Positions 1-8,842 are shown, counted from the stretch's first letter. The stretch is 64,000 bases of DNA from Candidatus Electrothrix communis (GCA_030644725.1 CP130629.1:2148795-2212794); one strand, 5' to 3'. Program-made: numbers and translations. Notes: generated by a model from the letters alone, not told the origin.

Positions 1-821
1 ACAAGCAAACCGAGAGACTCTCTGCTGAAGAACACGATCATTTGACCAGCAAAATAAAGCACCAACTGGAAAGACATCCCTTTGAACGTCCTTTTCGACT
101 GCGCTGGCATCTTATCCTGTTTCTTTATAAAGCAACCAAGCGATTTCTCAAGCTCGGAGAGCGTTCCCGTTCGTACCATCTGATGGCAATGTCAGTTGTG
201 CGAAAAGAACTTCTTCTCCTTGAAAAAGATTTTCTGGTTCAAGGCGTTCTCAAATGCACAGGGGATATTTTTTTTCTGCGACTCCAAGAGATCACGCACA
301 TTCAACAAGGCCTTCTGGGCTGGTCGGATATTGAGGACCTCATCCATCAGCGACGTCATGATCTCATCAGAGCGACAAGAAAAACGCCTGCCAAGACCGT
401 CGGTATAGACCTGCCGAACAGCACCCAAAACACGTCCGGGTCTTCAGGAGCACCTCGGGTGATTCTTCCTGGCCAGACCGCTTCACCAGGCAGTTATACC
501 GGACGAGCCCGGGTCATCATAAACCCGAAACAGAGTCCAGAACTGCTTCCCGGAGAAATATTAGTGGCACCCTATACCGATCCAAGCTGGACCCCGCTTT
601 TCCTCACAGCTGGAGGTGCTGTTGTAGAGATCGGCAGCTATCTCTCCCACGCCGGAACAGCTGCCCGGGAATATACCCTGCCCTGTGTAGTTGATGTTAC
701 CGAATGTACCAAATGTATACGAACCGGCGATTTCCTCTGGATAGACGGGGAAAGAGGAGAGGTACAAATTCTTGAGACCAGGCAACCGTCTGCGGGCAAA
801 ACAGGTGAAAATTCTGCGTAA
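1..821 (+). CDS. PEP-utilising enzyme, C-terminal part (5' end outside window)
   Basis: The frame is open from base 3, so the gene begins upstream of the window and only about the last 270 residues are seen. The C-terminal 110 residues match the PEP-utiliser mobile (phosphohistidine) domain: the run ILVAPYTDPSWTPLF, then a glycine-rich turn and GSYLSHAGTAAREY, where the SH pair holds the histidine that is phosphorylated in PEP synthase and pyruvate phosphate dikinase. The preceding 130 residues look like the helical linker seen in PEP synthase-like proteins. It could be a stand-alone PEP synthase homologue or the last domain of a larger kinase; which one cannot be told without the 5' part. 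The TTG at 42 is internal and not a credible start. Confidence 0.75.
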   Translation, partial: KQTERLSAEEHDHLTSKIKHQLERHPFERPFRLRWHLILFLYKATKRFLKLGERSRSYHLMAMSVVRKELLLLEKDFLVQGVLKCTGDIFFLRLQEITHIQQGLLGWSDIEDLIHQRRHDLIRATRKTPAKTVGIDLPNSTQNTSGSSGAPRVILPGQTASPGSYTGRARVIINPKQSPELLPGEILVAPYTDPSWTPLFLTAGGAVVEIGSYLSHAGTAAREYTLPCVVDVTECTKCIRTGDFLWIDGERGEVQILETRQPSAGKTGENSA

Positions 822-867
822 ACGCGCAGGCCTCTCGACAAAGAAAGAGGCAGAAAAAAAAGCCCTG

Positions 868-2208
868 TCAGGAACTGATAATTTCTCCGAAAACCGTCTC
901 ACCCCGTACTTCTTTAAGCTGAACCGATACCACGGTTCCTGCCGAACTTCCCACTAAGCGTGCATCCCCTTTGCAACGAACAGGAATATAGTTCCCTGAA
1001 AAGCCTTTGAACAGCCCTGCCTGTTCATCACCCCCCTCAAGCAACACCCTCTGTTCTGTCCCGCAATGCTGCTGATAAAAAGTCACTTTCTTTTGCACAT
1101 CAAGCTCTCGTAAACGAGCAACCCGTGCATCCTTAACCGGACCGGGTACCTGATCGGCAAATTTCGCCGCAGCAGTGCCGGGACGAAGGGAATAAGGAAA
1201 AATGTGGAGATAGGTAATTGGCAATTGCGCAAGAAAAGAAAAACTGTTTTCTGCAGCCTGCTCATCCTCACCGGGAAAACCGGCCAAAATATCACAACCG
1301 ATTGCTGCATGGGGCAAGACCGTGCGCACTCGCTCAACCACCTCGGCAAAGGTCTCGGTTGTGTACTTACGCTGCATTCGCGTCAACACCCCGTCATCCC
1401 CGCTCTGAAGAGGAATATGGAGATGCGGCATGAAATTGGCAAACCCTGTCATGAGTTCCAACAAACGTTCATTGACCTCGGCAGGCTCCACCGAACTGAG
1501 GCGAATCCGTATTGCCGGAAAACGACGGCACAGGGTTTCCAGCAAAGAATAGATATCCTCACCCTCGGTCAGATCCAGGCCATACTTTCCCACATTGATA
1601 CCGGTGACCACCAGTTCCCGATATCCTTCCTCAATAAAAACATCAACCTGCGCCAGGACATCTGCCAGCGGGAGACTTCGGCATCGCCCTCTGGTGTAGG
1701 GGACAATGCAGTATGAACAAAAATTATTACAACCGTCCTGGATACGAAGATAGGCCCTGGTTCTACCGCTGAATCGCCGCACCGGCAGGGGACAGATCTC
1801 CTTGACCAATCCGACATCCGTGACCGACGACGAGACGGCTTGCCCCTCTGCCAGGGCTGTACTGACCACCAGATGTTTATCTCCGTTGCCGAGTACAATG
1901 AGTGAGCTATCCGGAATGAGTTCCGGCAACTCGTCTCCCGTAAGTTGAGCATAGCAACCGGTGACCAACAATCGGGCTTCCGGATTGATCCGGCTGAGCT
2001 TGCGGATCAGCTGACGTGATTGCTGCCCTGCCCTGGCTGTTACCGCACAGGTATTGACAACCAGGATATCCGCCTCTTCTGATGCAGAGACCAGCTCACA
2101 TCCCTGCTCCCTGAACCCAGAGATAAAGGAAGCAGACTCAAACTGATTGACCTTGCACCCCAGGGTGGCAACAGCAACTTTTCGTTTTTTCACGATATTC
2201 ACATTCAT
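868..2208 (-). CDS. mtaB: tRNA (N6-threonylcarbamoyladenosine(37)-C2)-methylthiotransferase MtaB
   Basis: This is a radical SAM methylthiotransferase of the MiaB/MtaB family that converts t6A37 to ms2t6A37 in tRNAs decoding ANN codons. The N-terminal UPF0004 domain carries three cluster cysteines (C18, C54, C85). The radical SAM signature is C160-x3-C164-x2-C167 within DGCNNFCSYCIVPYTRG. A short TRAM-like C-terminal domain ends the 446-residue protein. The start at MNVNIVKKRKVAV places TLGCKVNQ at the usual distance from the N-terminus. TLGCKVNQFES and CNNFCSYC favour MtaB over MiaB or RimO. It is divergent from hpt across a 270-base gap in which I see no gene. Confidence 0.93.
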   Translation of the reverse strand: MNVNIVKKRKVAVATLGCKVNQFESASFISGFREQGCELVSASEEADILVVNTCAVTARAGQQSRQLIRKLSRINPEARLLVTGCYAQLTGDELPELIPDSSLIVLGNGDKHLVVSTALAEGQAVSSSVTDVGLVKEICPLPVRRFSGRTRAYLRIQDGCNNFCSYCIVPYTRGRCRSLPLADVLAQVDVFIEEGYRELVVTGINVGKYGLDLTEGEDIYSLLETLCRRFPAIRIRLSSVEPAEVNERLLELMTGFANFMPHLHIPLQSGDDGVLTRMQRKYTTETFAEVVERVRTVLPHAAIGCDILAGFPGEDEQAAENSFSFLAQLPITYLHIFPYSLRPGTAAAKFADQVPGPVKDARVARLRELDVQKKVTFYQQHCGTEQRVLLEGGDEQAGLFKGFSGNYIPVRCKGDARLVGSSAGTVVSVQLKEVRGETVFGEIISS

Positions 2209-2478
2209 TATTCATTATCTCAATCTATTGGCAGCCATAATACGCTGTTTGCCCCTGCCCACCCCTTTCAATGCTTGGGGGATAACCATAATCCGCACGC
2301 TCCAATCGCCCCGAAACTTCGCTCCACAACAGCAGATACCATACTGAAAAACAGAAGACAAGCACTTGCTTTTGCCTGCTCTGCCGATTATCTTTGAATA
2401 ATTTCTGCATCCGGCGTCAGGTTGGCGGATATTTATGCACGGCATGGTCATGCCTTCATTCATTTATCGAGGTGAAAT

Positions 2479-3000
2479 GTGAAAATAAAAGAAACGCTTC
2501 TTCAACGTCAGGAGATTGAGGAACGAGTCAGCAGCCTAGGTCAGCAGCTGACAAAGGACTATACCGGTAAAAAACCGGTGGTGATCGGCATCCTTAATGG
2601 AGCTTTTATTTTTCTTGCTGATTTAGTCCGAGCTGTTGACCTACCCGTGGAAGTGGATTTTATCCGGGTGGCGAGTTACGGGGAGGCCACGGAAAGTAGC
2701 GGTTCCATCACCCTCACCAAAGAACCGGAACTTGATCTGGCAGGTAAGGATATTCTCTTAGTGGAGGATATTGTGGACAGTGGAACCACTATGGCTTGGC
2801 TGCAAAAGTATTTCACCACCCAGCATAAACCGAACTCTGTAAAAACCTGCACCCTTATTGACAAAAACGAACGACGGGCTGTCGATGTACAGATGGATTA
2901 TGTCGGGTTCCAGATCGAAGAGGGCTTTCTCGTCGGGTACGGGCTGGATTGTGCGCAACAGTATCGGACCTTGCCAGACATCTGCACCCTTGAAGAGTAG
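2479..3000 (+). CDS. hpt: hypoxanthine phosphoribosyltransferase
   Basis: This purine-salvage enzyme transfers the phosphoribosyl group of PRPP to hypoxanthine or guanine in the cytoplasm. The PRPP-binding loop DILLVEDIVDSGTTM lies at residues 91-105, and the N-terminal GILNGAFIFLADLVR segment is typical of bacterial Hpt. At 173 residues the length is normal. I take the GTG at 2479 as start because AGGTGAA lies a few bases upstream and the reading MKIKETLLQRQEIEERV fits the family N-terminus. The gene stands alone, followed by a long gene-free stretch. Confidence 0.93.
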   Translation: MKIKETLLQRQEIEERVSSLGQQLTKDYTGKKPVVIGILNGAFIFLADLVRAVDLPVEVDFIRVASYGEATESSGSITLTKEPELDLAGKDILLVEDIVDSGTTMAWLQKYFTTQHKPNSVKTCTLIDKNERRAVDVQMDYVGFQIEEGFLVGYGLDCAQQYRTLPDICTLEE

Positions 3001-3189
3001 CGGTAACAACGCTGGCACAAGACAATTCTCTCACTTTTTACGAGAACGTCACTTTTGAGGGCTCATGGATGCCACCCGTATTATTTCAAAACAATTCGTG
3101 TTATTTTGAAACAAATAGTGCATAATAAAATAGAATACTGTTGAATAGTCATGTTACATGGCAGTATGATTACGTGATTTGTCCGGTAC

Positions 3190-3217
3190 AGGGGGGACGA
3201 AATATTCGCTCCCCCCT
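3190..3217. repeat. GC-rich hairpin
   Basis: A G6/C6 inverted repeat (AGGGGGG at 3190-3196, CCCCCCT at 3211-3217) encloses a smaller CGAA/TTCG pairing. It lies just before the first recognisable CRISPR-like repeat. No T-run follows on either strand, so I do not call it a terminator. Confidence 0.6.
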
Positions 3218-4136
3218 ATGGACATCGCCTTTCGGCATCAGAGATAACATACCCACTTTAAAAACAAAGAAAAAAGCGCGATATGCCCTTGTTCACATGC
3301 TCAACGCCTTTCGGCATAGGAGATAAAAACACCTACACAGTAATTGCAACCTCCATGCCTTCTTTTCATCTCTTTTGCCGTACTCTTCGAACCATTCTTT
3401 TCGTACACATCAAGCCACTCCCTTCATCACGCCCCGCGACGTTAAAACATTGAAATACTAATAAAAATACAAATTCTTCTTTTTTTACAGAAGAAAAAAA
3501 AATCCAGATCAACATTTCAGCACTGAAACTACGCCCAGCTTTATTACGCTAAATCGAGTCTATTCTATACATTTTCGCTGCCACGCAAAGAAAAAACGAT
3601 CAGGAGAAAATTATTCTCTTTCAAAACAAGCAAAGGCAACCTCCTTCTTCTGCTCACGCAGCCCTTCCGCTGAGTAAAAAATATTCAGCCCCCTTTCCCT
3701 TTCTTTCCATGTCATGAGCTAACCGGCAAAGGTACAAGGAGGCCAAGACTCTCAAACTCTTTTCCAGCGCTTTTACCTTACCAAAAAAAACATATTTCCA
3801 GCAAGTTACCGTCACCACCCTCTCTATATTATTACCAGAATAACAGCAAGTTAAAACAACCTACCTGAAAATCAACAAAATTCCAACAAGTTTTCAGAAT
3901 GAGAAGTAGATCCAGAGGATCTGACAGGAGAGATAAATACCTAAATCCTGTTCCCTACGGTCAAGGTTTTTCAGCATGAGAGAGGTGAACAAAAAAAAGC
4001 CCAGCTCTTTTTCAAGAGACTGGGCTTTCCGTGCTCAACGCCTTTTGGCATCAAAGATTTTATTCCCTTTTTCACCATCTATATTCATTCAAAACGTAGA
4101 CCTCACCGCCTTTCGGCATCAGAGATGGCTTTCAAC
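3218..4136 (-). CRISPR. decayed CRISPR array (about five degenerate repeats)
   Basis: Five copies of a roughly 36-nt motif with core CGCCTTTCGGCATCAGAGAT start near 3218, 3297, 3958, 4031 and 4099. The cores begin at 3226, 3305, 3965, 4039 and 4107, giving steps of 79, 74 and 68 bases between neighbours, as expected for repeat plus spacer. The best copies start GTGCTCAACG and one ends GGCTTTCAACCC. Read on the minus strand, the same strand as the cas operon, this becomes a repeat containing CTGATGCCGAAAGGCGTTGA, which can form a GCC/GGC stem. Copies differ from each other at many positions, and 3330-3957 has no copy I can recognise. The array is therefore probably inactive or eroding. It lies directly downstream of cas5. 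Confidence 0.6.
3990..4028 (-). terminator. intrinsic terminator downstream of the cas operon
   Basis: On the minus strand the stem AAAGCCCAG / CTGGGCTTT (4028-4020 and 4004-3996), with further CTCTT/AAGAG pairing inside, runs straight into eight T residues. It lies between two degenerate CRISPR repeats. A transcript from cas5 would therefore pass through the repeats at 4136-4099 and 4066-4031 before stopping here. Confidence 0.75.
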
Positions 4137-4372
4137 CCGCTTGTACAAAAAGCCCACTATGTAAGAATACAACAGCTGGACAAATTAAGCTGGGTCGTTA
4201 GGAACTAAATAAAATCCTATCACAACAATCCATGATCAGGCAAGAAATAAAAACTGAATATACTTTTTTCCTCTCAAGCTTTTTTGAGTACCCACAACCC
4301 GATAAGCACAGTCGTGATAAAGCCAAAAAGTCAACGAACCGTCCTCTTCAACATCCTAAAAATGCGTTACAT

Positions 4373-5068
4373 TCAATAGGCAATCGGCACCCAGGCCCGT
4401 TCTGGAATTTCTGTACTCGCATGTCGATGCGGAGCAAACAAAGCAGAACAGGTACGCTCCATGTTTATCCGGTCAATAGTGATGGTCAATCGGGTGATAC
4501 CCTCACGCATACCAGCTTCATTCTTTTCATCAATACGTTCATACCAGCGAGCCAGTTCCGGTTGCTCCACCGCTTCCAACCGATCGGGCAAAAAACTATT
4601 ATCCCCGATAAAGGGCAGGCCGTACCTATCCTTGGTCTCCTCCCCAGCCAACCCCTTGATGACCTTCTCTTCAAGGATCTTATCACCCCGCACAGCAATA
4701 TAGGCATGGATATCGGTCAAAAAGGTGCGGCGAACCGGACTGATATTATACGGGCTCCCTTTAGCTGCGACCTTACGTTCTTTGCCAGCAGCACCGACCG
4801 GGTAATTATGCAGCTGCTGCAACACACTCTGTTGCCGGGGCAACTCTCCTCTGACTCCCAAGGCGATCTCAACAGCGGGCAGTTCTTTGCGCCGAATCAA
4901 GGTTGCCACAGATCTACCATCATCAGGAGCACGCATATCAATACCTGCAATATTCAGCACTAGCCCATAGGCCGCAGATGGAGTGATAAAAGAGGCCGTG
5001 GGCCGAAAATTCCCAGCAGCAAAAGTTCTGAACACCCCGAACGGGGCATCAAGACGTAGAATCAGCAC
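4373..5068 (-). CDS. cas5: CRISPR-associated protein Cas5 (DevS-like)
   Basis: This is a Cascade subunit that caps the crRNA 5' handle. The protein starts at a GTG reading VLILRLDAPFGVFRTF; the LRLDAPFxxF N-terminus and the following FRPTASFITPSAAYGLVLNIAG segment are characteristic of Cas5 of type I systems. It is about 231 residues, normal for the family. The start is set by homology: the GTG lies 20 nt inside the end of cas7, so the two genes overlap and are probably translationally coupled. An upstream extension of the frame inside cas7 is rejected. It is the last gene of the operon, followed by the decayed array. Confidence 0.85.
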   Translation of the reverse strand: MLILRLDAPFGVFRTFAAGNFRPTASFITPSAAYGLVLNIAGIDMRAPDDGRSVATLIRRKELPAVEIALGVRGELPRQQSVLQQLHNYPVGAAGKERKVAAKGSPYNISPVRRTFLTDIHAYIAVRGDKILEEKVIKGLAGEETKDRYGLPFIGDNSFLPDRLEAVEQPELARWYERIDEKNEAGMREGITRLTITIDRINMERTCSALFAPHRHASTEIPERAWVPIAY

Positions 5069-6011
5069 GCTTCTTACCCTCAAAAGACATGGTGTCGCCC
5101 AGAATCTCAAGCAGGCTTTGCGTGTTGCGTTCCAAATGCGCCCCTTTTTTCTCCAGCTCCTTAAGCAGCTGTGCATCCATATCTTTGACTAATCTGCCGC
5201 CCAGCCAAAATTCTTCACCCGGATAGTCTCCCTGCACGATTCCCTCGATCACTTCATAAAATTCATGTTTCCCCTGTCCATCTACAGAAAAACCATAGGT
5301 ATCGTAACCAGCTACCAGCTTGGGTGTCAGACGGACAACCAGGCTAGCCGGTGCCATTTCAAAATAACTGCGGGCATGATTACCGGCCACACCGTTCAAT
5401 TGCCCAACGGCTTCTAGCAATTTTCTGGTCCAATCCTTATGACCAGCGCATTGCTTCAAATTCAGGGCAAAGGGATATTGAAACGCTGTATCGGCAACCT
5501 CCCGGAGAAGAAGTTGGGAATTTTCAGTATTTTTACAGCCTTTGATATTTTTATGCGTCAGATCCTGCGGTGACTGGGTAAACACCGAATTATGGCGAAA
5601 GGGATTAAGGGCCACCGCCATGTTCATACGCAGGATAGAATCACGTTTGAACATGAATTGTTCCGGGTCTCTGCCTTTTTCCTTCAGCTCTTTGCGAATC
5701 TTATTCCGGTCCGCTGCACTGGCGGCCACCAGCCAGCCCATGAAAAAATCATCAATGTAAGTATCCGCATCAGGATAATCCTTAAATTCAACAGCGAGCT
5801 GTTCCTTATCATGCAGCCGCGTCCGGTTACAAGGCAGGCCCATGACGGCAAAGATCTCGCGCAAGGCGTTGCGCATGGCTTCTGGAGAAATGATCGGATA
5901 GTCGAACCTACCCTTGGATATTTTCTGTACTACAGCCCGATTGTCTACGGATTCACCACGATAGTTAGCAGACGGAGCGGTATAGGTCAACACAGTGCAA
6001 AATAAATTCAT
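5049..6011 (-). CDS. cas7: CRISPR-associated protein Cas7 (Cst2/DevR family)
   Basis: This is the backbone subunit of Cascade, which polymerises along the crRNA. The N-terminus FCTVLTYTAPSANYRGES is the DevR/Cst2 signature. A segment reading RNALREIF follows, and residues around 120 show RMNMAVALNPFRHNSVF. At 320 residues the length is typical. It overlaps cas8 by ATGA at 6008-6011 and cas5 by 20 nt, indicating one tightly coupled operon. The family also includes the developmental regulator DevR of Myxococcus xanthus. Confidence 0.9.
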   Translation of the reverse strand: MNLFCTVLTYTAPSANYRGESVDNRAVVQKISKGRFDYPIISPEAMRNALREIFAVMGLPCNRTRLHDKEQLAVEFKDYPDADTYIDDFFMGWLVAASAADRNKIRKELKEKGRDPEQFMFKRDSILRMNMAVALNPFRHNSVFTQSPQDLTHKNIKGCKNTENSQLLLREVADTAFQYPFALNLKQCAGHKDWTRKLLEAVGQLNGVAGNHARSYFEMAPASLVVRLTPKLVAGYDTYGFSVDGQGKHEFYEVIEGIVQGDYPGEEFWLGGRLVKDMDAQLLKELEKKGAHLERNTQSLLEILGDTMSFEGKKRADSTS

Positions 6012-7594
6012 TCTTCTCTTCCTTCGTCATCATTTTTATTTTCAGGCAGATACGAGCAGGCAGAAACAGCAAGCATGGACAGTGTCTTCACCTTGTCCCA
6101 TTCATTGTTTAGGGCCTGAGAAATCAGCTGAAAATCGTTATTCGATAAATACTGGGGCACTGAGCGGAGAGTTTCGGTAAAATACTCAACGAAATATTGA
6201 TCTTGCCGCCCTCGCATAGCCAGGAAAATATCCATACAGACATTTTCCACAGCTTCACGATAGGTTTTCAGATAACGAATCCTTCCGCTCTCGTCTTTTT
6301 GAAATCCCTTAGAGACCATTCTTGATTTTCTCTTGGCCTTTTGCCGAATATATTGCCTAACCAGACTGCGTATTCTCAAGGCAAGCAGGTCTTCCTTGTT
6401 TTCTTCCGCTTTGACACGCCCCTCCATATCTTCTTGAGTATACTGATATATAAAAAAGAACTTCCTTTTAACATCCCGAAAAAAACCGTAAATTTTCTTT
6501 GGGGATTCTGGGCATTGAATAAAAAATTCCTTTGGATAATTGGCAAACAAAGCATACATGCCGTGATACCATACCTGCCGCATGAAAAGATTTTCAATAA
6601 GCTGCTTCTTGAACAGAGGATTAAAATAACCAGACACGACCTTGCTGTAATCATTCACCAATGATCTCGTTGGGACGACAGCACTATCATTAATTATATC
6701 AGGGCTACCCTTGCCATATTTAAGATGGATAATATGGAGAGAAGACACCATATCCAATATCGGAAAGGTGTTAATACCATCATACTGTCTGCTTGCAAAA
6801 AGAAGGGCCGCCTCTTTTGCCGTTGATATCACTGCCTGTGCAGGCCATGGTGCTTTCCCAGGAGCAGCATCATCCAATGACTGCGGATATAACTTAAAAA
6901 TTTTCTGGACAAAATCGTCAAGACAGGAAACTTCCGGGATCACCATAACATATGCATAGTAACTAAAATAATAATCCTGAACTCGCCTACTTTTTAAAGT
7001 TGTCAACTTTTGCGTAACATAGGGCAGGGAGACAACAGGCCAAAACGTCAACAAAAGAGCTTCCTGCGGAGGTGCAACGTACTTTACCCTTTGCGCATTG
7101 ATCGATTCGATACCTATCATGTCTGTACCGTTTATCTCCACCCTCTCATCGGTTGTCAAATGCTCCCACATTTTCTCCCAATCCCATTGCGAAGGAGGTT
7201 TTTCTGGTGTACTGCGATCTCGAAAGGCTCTCATCTGGGCCGGAGCACCTGCCCGTAACACTCGCGTGATGATATCCCGCCATAAAGAGGACCAAAGCGG
7301 GGGCATCCCCATTGATTCCAGGAACTCTGCCTTTGGAACAATTTTTCCTTCTTTGTTCCTTTGAGATGCAAAAAAATCATCATAAAGCCTCTGGAGGCTC
7401 TCACAGGTTAAAAAAATTGTCACTCCAGTCGGACTGAGATCACGAATTTCTGGCAGCGGCTCAAGCCCTCGCCGTTGCATGGATTTGATCATCACCAGTA
7501 ACCCGGCCAGGCCAGCCTTGTGCTGGGCTGAGGGCAAATCGAAAAGCCTATAATGCAGGGTCAGTACGCTGCCTTGTGTCTTTTCAGTACTCAT
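6008..7594 (-). CDS. cas8: Cas8-type large subunit (Cmx8/Csx8-like)
   Basis: This 528-residue protein occupies the large-subunit position of a type I Cascade. The opening LTLHYRLFDLPSAQHKAGLAGLLV and the later PYVTQKL and DYYFSYYAYVMVIPEV segments resemble the Cmx8/Csx8 proteins of MYXAN-type I-B variants. This is recall of the family, not a computed match. No HD nuclease motif or helicase domain is visible, so it does not substitute for Cas3. It shares ATGA with cas7 and is separated from cas6 by 324 bases containing a strong stem-loop. Its role is expected to be PAM recognition and Cascade assembly. Confidence 0.75.
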   Translation of the reverse strand: MSTEKTQGSVLTLHYRLFDLPSAQHKAGLAGLLVMIKSMQRRGLEPLPEIRDLSPTGVTIFLTCESLQRLYDDFFASQRNKEGKIVPKAEFLESMGMPPLWSSLWRDIITRVLRAGAPAQMRAFRDRSTPEKPPSQWDWEKMWEHLTTDERVEINGTDMIGIESINAQRVKYVAPPQEALLLTFWPVVSLPYVTQKLTTLKSRRVQDYYFSYYAYVMVIPEVSCLDDFVQKIFKLYPQSLDDAAPGKAPWPAQAVISTAKEAALLFASRQYDGINTFPILDMVSSLHIIHLKYGKGSPDIINDSAVVPTRSLVNDYSKVVSGYFNPLFKKQLIENLFMRQVWYHGMYALFANYPKEFFIQCPESPKKIYGFFRDVKRKFFFIYQYTQEDMEGRVKAEENKEDLLALRIRSLVRQYIRQKAKRKSRMVSKGFQKDESGRIRYLKTYREAVENVCMDIFLAMRGRQDQYFVEYFTETLRSVPQYLSNNDFQLISQALNNEWDKVKTLSMLAVSACSYLPENKNDDEGREE

Positions 7595-7782
7595 CTCTTC
7601 AGACCCACTAACTGGCTAAAAAAAACGTATTGTTTATCATGAAAAATAATATTCGGCTCATTCTTGCCATTATACGGTAGACTGTTTCCCGGTCTATAAA
7701 AATACACCATCCCGACAGTATTTTTTTCAACGACCTATTTAAAAAGCCATTTCCATCACTTCACCGATCATTGACAGTGCTG

Positions 7783-7821
7783 CGGCAGTGCCGAAAAAAC
7801 ATCTGAATTCCGGCACTGCCG
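7783..7821. repeat. perfect 11-bp inverted repeat between cas6 and cas8
   Basis: CGGCAGTGCCG (7783-7793) and CGGCACTGCCG (7811-7821) flank a 17-nt loop that contains a run of six A (six T on the cas strand). It is the only strong structure in the 324-base gap 7595-7918, which otherwise holds no gene I can support. It may attenuate or process the cas mRNA. Confidence 0.6.
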
Positions 7822-7918
7822 GGTGTACCTAAAATTGACACATAGAGCGCGCCTCCTTCATCCTATGCAAACCATTTTTTCCAACAGATGAAAAATGCGG
7901 TCTATGCACGCATCAAGT

Positions 7919-8563
7919 TCACCCATTCCAGGGATAAAAAAAGCCGCACCCCATTTTTCCGCGACCTCCAACACCTTTCTCCTGCAGAACAAGAGATTCT
8001 TCGGCACTCAACTCCGAAACCAACAGAGAGTACCCCACAATCTTCTTGCCATGAATTGAAAACGTCCTCCGTTTTCCGATGGACACCCTCCCCTGACAGC
8101 CTTGCTCGTCCAACTGACGCTGAATTTCTTTCTCAAAGCGGTTTCGTTCCAAACCACTCTTGGTTGTCACAAGATGCGCGTACAGGGCTGTGGCCGGAAC
8201 CAACCCCTGCGATTTCGGTACACCGACCCGGACCTTATGCCCGACAAGGTCAAGGGTTTTTCCTGAAAGATTGATATACAACGCCACTTTCTCTGAAGGC
8301 AAACGGAAAGTTATACGAGAACTCGGTAAGAGCTTAAGCAGGCCATCGCCAGCGTACCGCCCCCGAATCAAAGCAAGTCGTACATCCCGCTTTTTATGGT
8401 GGTACTTCTCCCCCAAGCAAGAGCTGATTGCTGAGGCACGTCGTATATCTCGATTTGGTGGATGAAACTCCTTCCCCAAGCAACGGCTAATTGCTGAAAA
8501 GAGAGCATAGCCGTGATCTACTCGGATCGTTTCACCTTGGGCTTGAAAATGCAGATTAATCAT
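7919..8563 (-). CDS. cas6: CRISPR RNA endoribonuclease Cas6
   Basis: This is the likely pre-crRNA processing enzyme. The C-terminal glycine-rich loop GVGGRGKMGCGFFYP is the Cas6 hallmark. The N-terminal DHGYALFSAISR, including a candidate catalytic histidine (H18), and RGRYAGDGLLKLLPSSR are conserved in MYXAN-type Cas6. At 214 residues it is slightly long because residues 24-64 contain a 21-residue tandem duplication. The gene is first in the minus-strand cas set, with its own upstream region (8564-8813). The ORF is intact although the neighbouring array has decayed. Confidence 0.85.
   Translation of the reverse strand: MINLHFQAQGETIRVDHGYALFSAISRCLGKEFHPPNRDIRRASAISSCLGEKYHHKKRDVRLALIRGRYAGDGLLKLLPSSRITFRLPSEKVALYINLSGKTLDLVGHKVRVGVPKSQGLVPATALYAHLVTTKSGLERNRFEKEIQRQLDEQGCQGRVSIGKRRTFSIHGKKIVGYSLLVSELSAEESLVLQEKGVGGRGKMGCGFFYPWNG
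8369..8494 (-). repeat. 63-nt tandem duplication inside cas6
   Basis: Residues 24-44 and 45-65 of Cas6 are diverged copies: AISRCLGKEFHPPNRDIRRAS then AISSCLGEKYHHKKRDVRLA. The DNA copies have clearly diverged but keep the 63-nt period and the reading frame. Related Cas6 proteins run from the HGYALF motif to RGRYAGDGLL with only one such segment. Confidence 0.8.
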
Positions 8564-8813
8564 AATTTTCTTTTTTTACCTCGCTTAAGTTGTATAGAAA
8601 ATACAGCCAGCCATCGTTCCTTTTCTGAATATCCGGCTGACTCCCGAAATTACAAAGAAACGGACTATACAACTTTTTAAATGACCTGCATAATGAACAA
8701 TCTACTCGTTTTGTCGTCATAATAACGTTCAGAAAATCTCCCTATACTATATATAAAAAATCTTTCCTTTTTTAGGAAAAAAAATTGAACATCGAAACAT
8801 GTTGTTAAAAATA
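8564..8813. promoter_or_regulatory. cas6 upstream region with long inverted repeat
   Basis: AAGTTGTATAG (8587-8597) and CTATACAACTT (8665-8675) form a perfect 11-bp inverted repeat around a 67-nt interval, which itself contains AGCC/GGCT pairing. It sits just upstream of cas6 and could be an operator or a structured leader. No gene is seen between cas6 and the AI-2E permease (8564-8940). Confidence 0.45.
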
Positions 8814-8842
8814 TTGACAAATACTAGAAAATTCAGCATAGT
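8814..8842 (+). promoter_or_regulatory. candidate sigma-70 promoter for the AI-2E family permease
   Basis: TTGACA at 8814-8819 and CATAGT at 8837-8842 are separated by 17 nt, about 100 bases before the start codon. The -35 is perfect and the -10 matches four of six consensus bases. Confidence 0.45.

Noticed and set aside
3330-3957. Further CRISPR repeats expected between the two groups of degenerate copies
   Set aside because: I found no segment matching the CGCCTTTCGGCAT core well enough to call, although the distance would allow about eight units.
4232-4963. 243-codon frame opposite cas5
   Set aside because: Antisense to Cas5; no motif. The region before 4373 is non-coding.
5069-5176. Extension of the cas5 frame upstream of the GTG at 5068
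   Set aside because: The extra residues lie inside cas7 in another frame and do not resemble a Cas5 N-terminus, which starts at VLILRLDAPFG.
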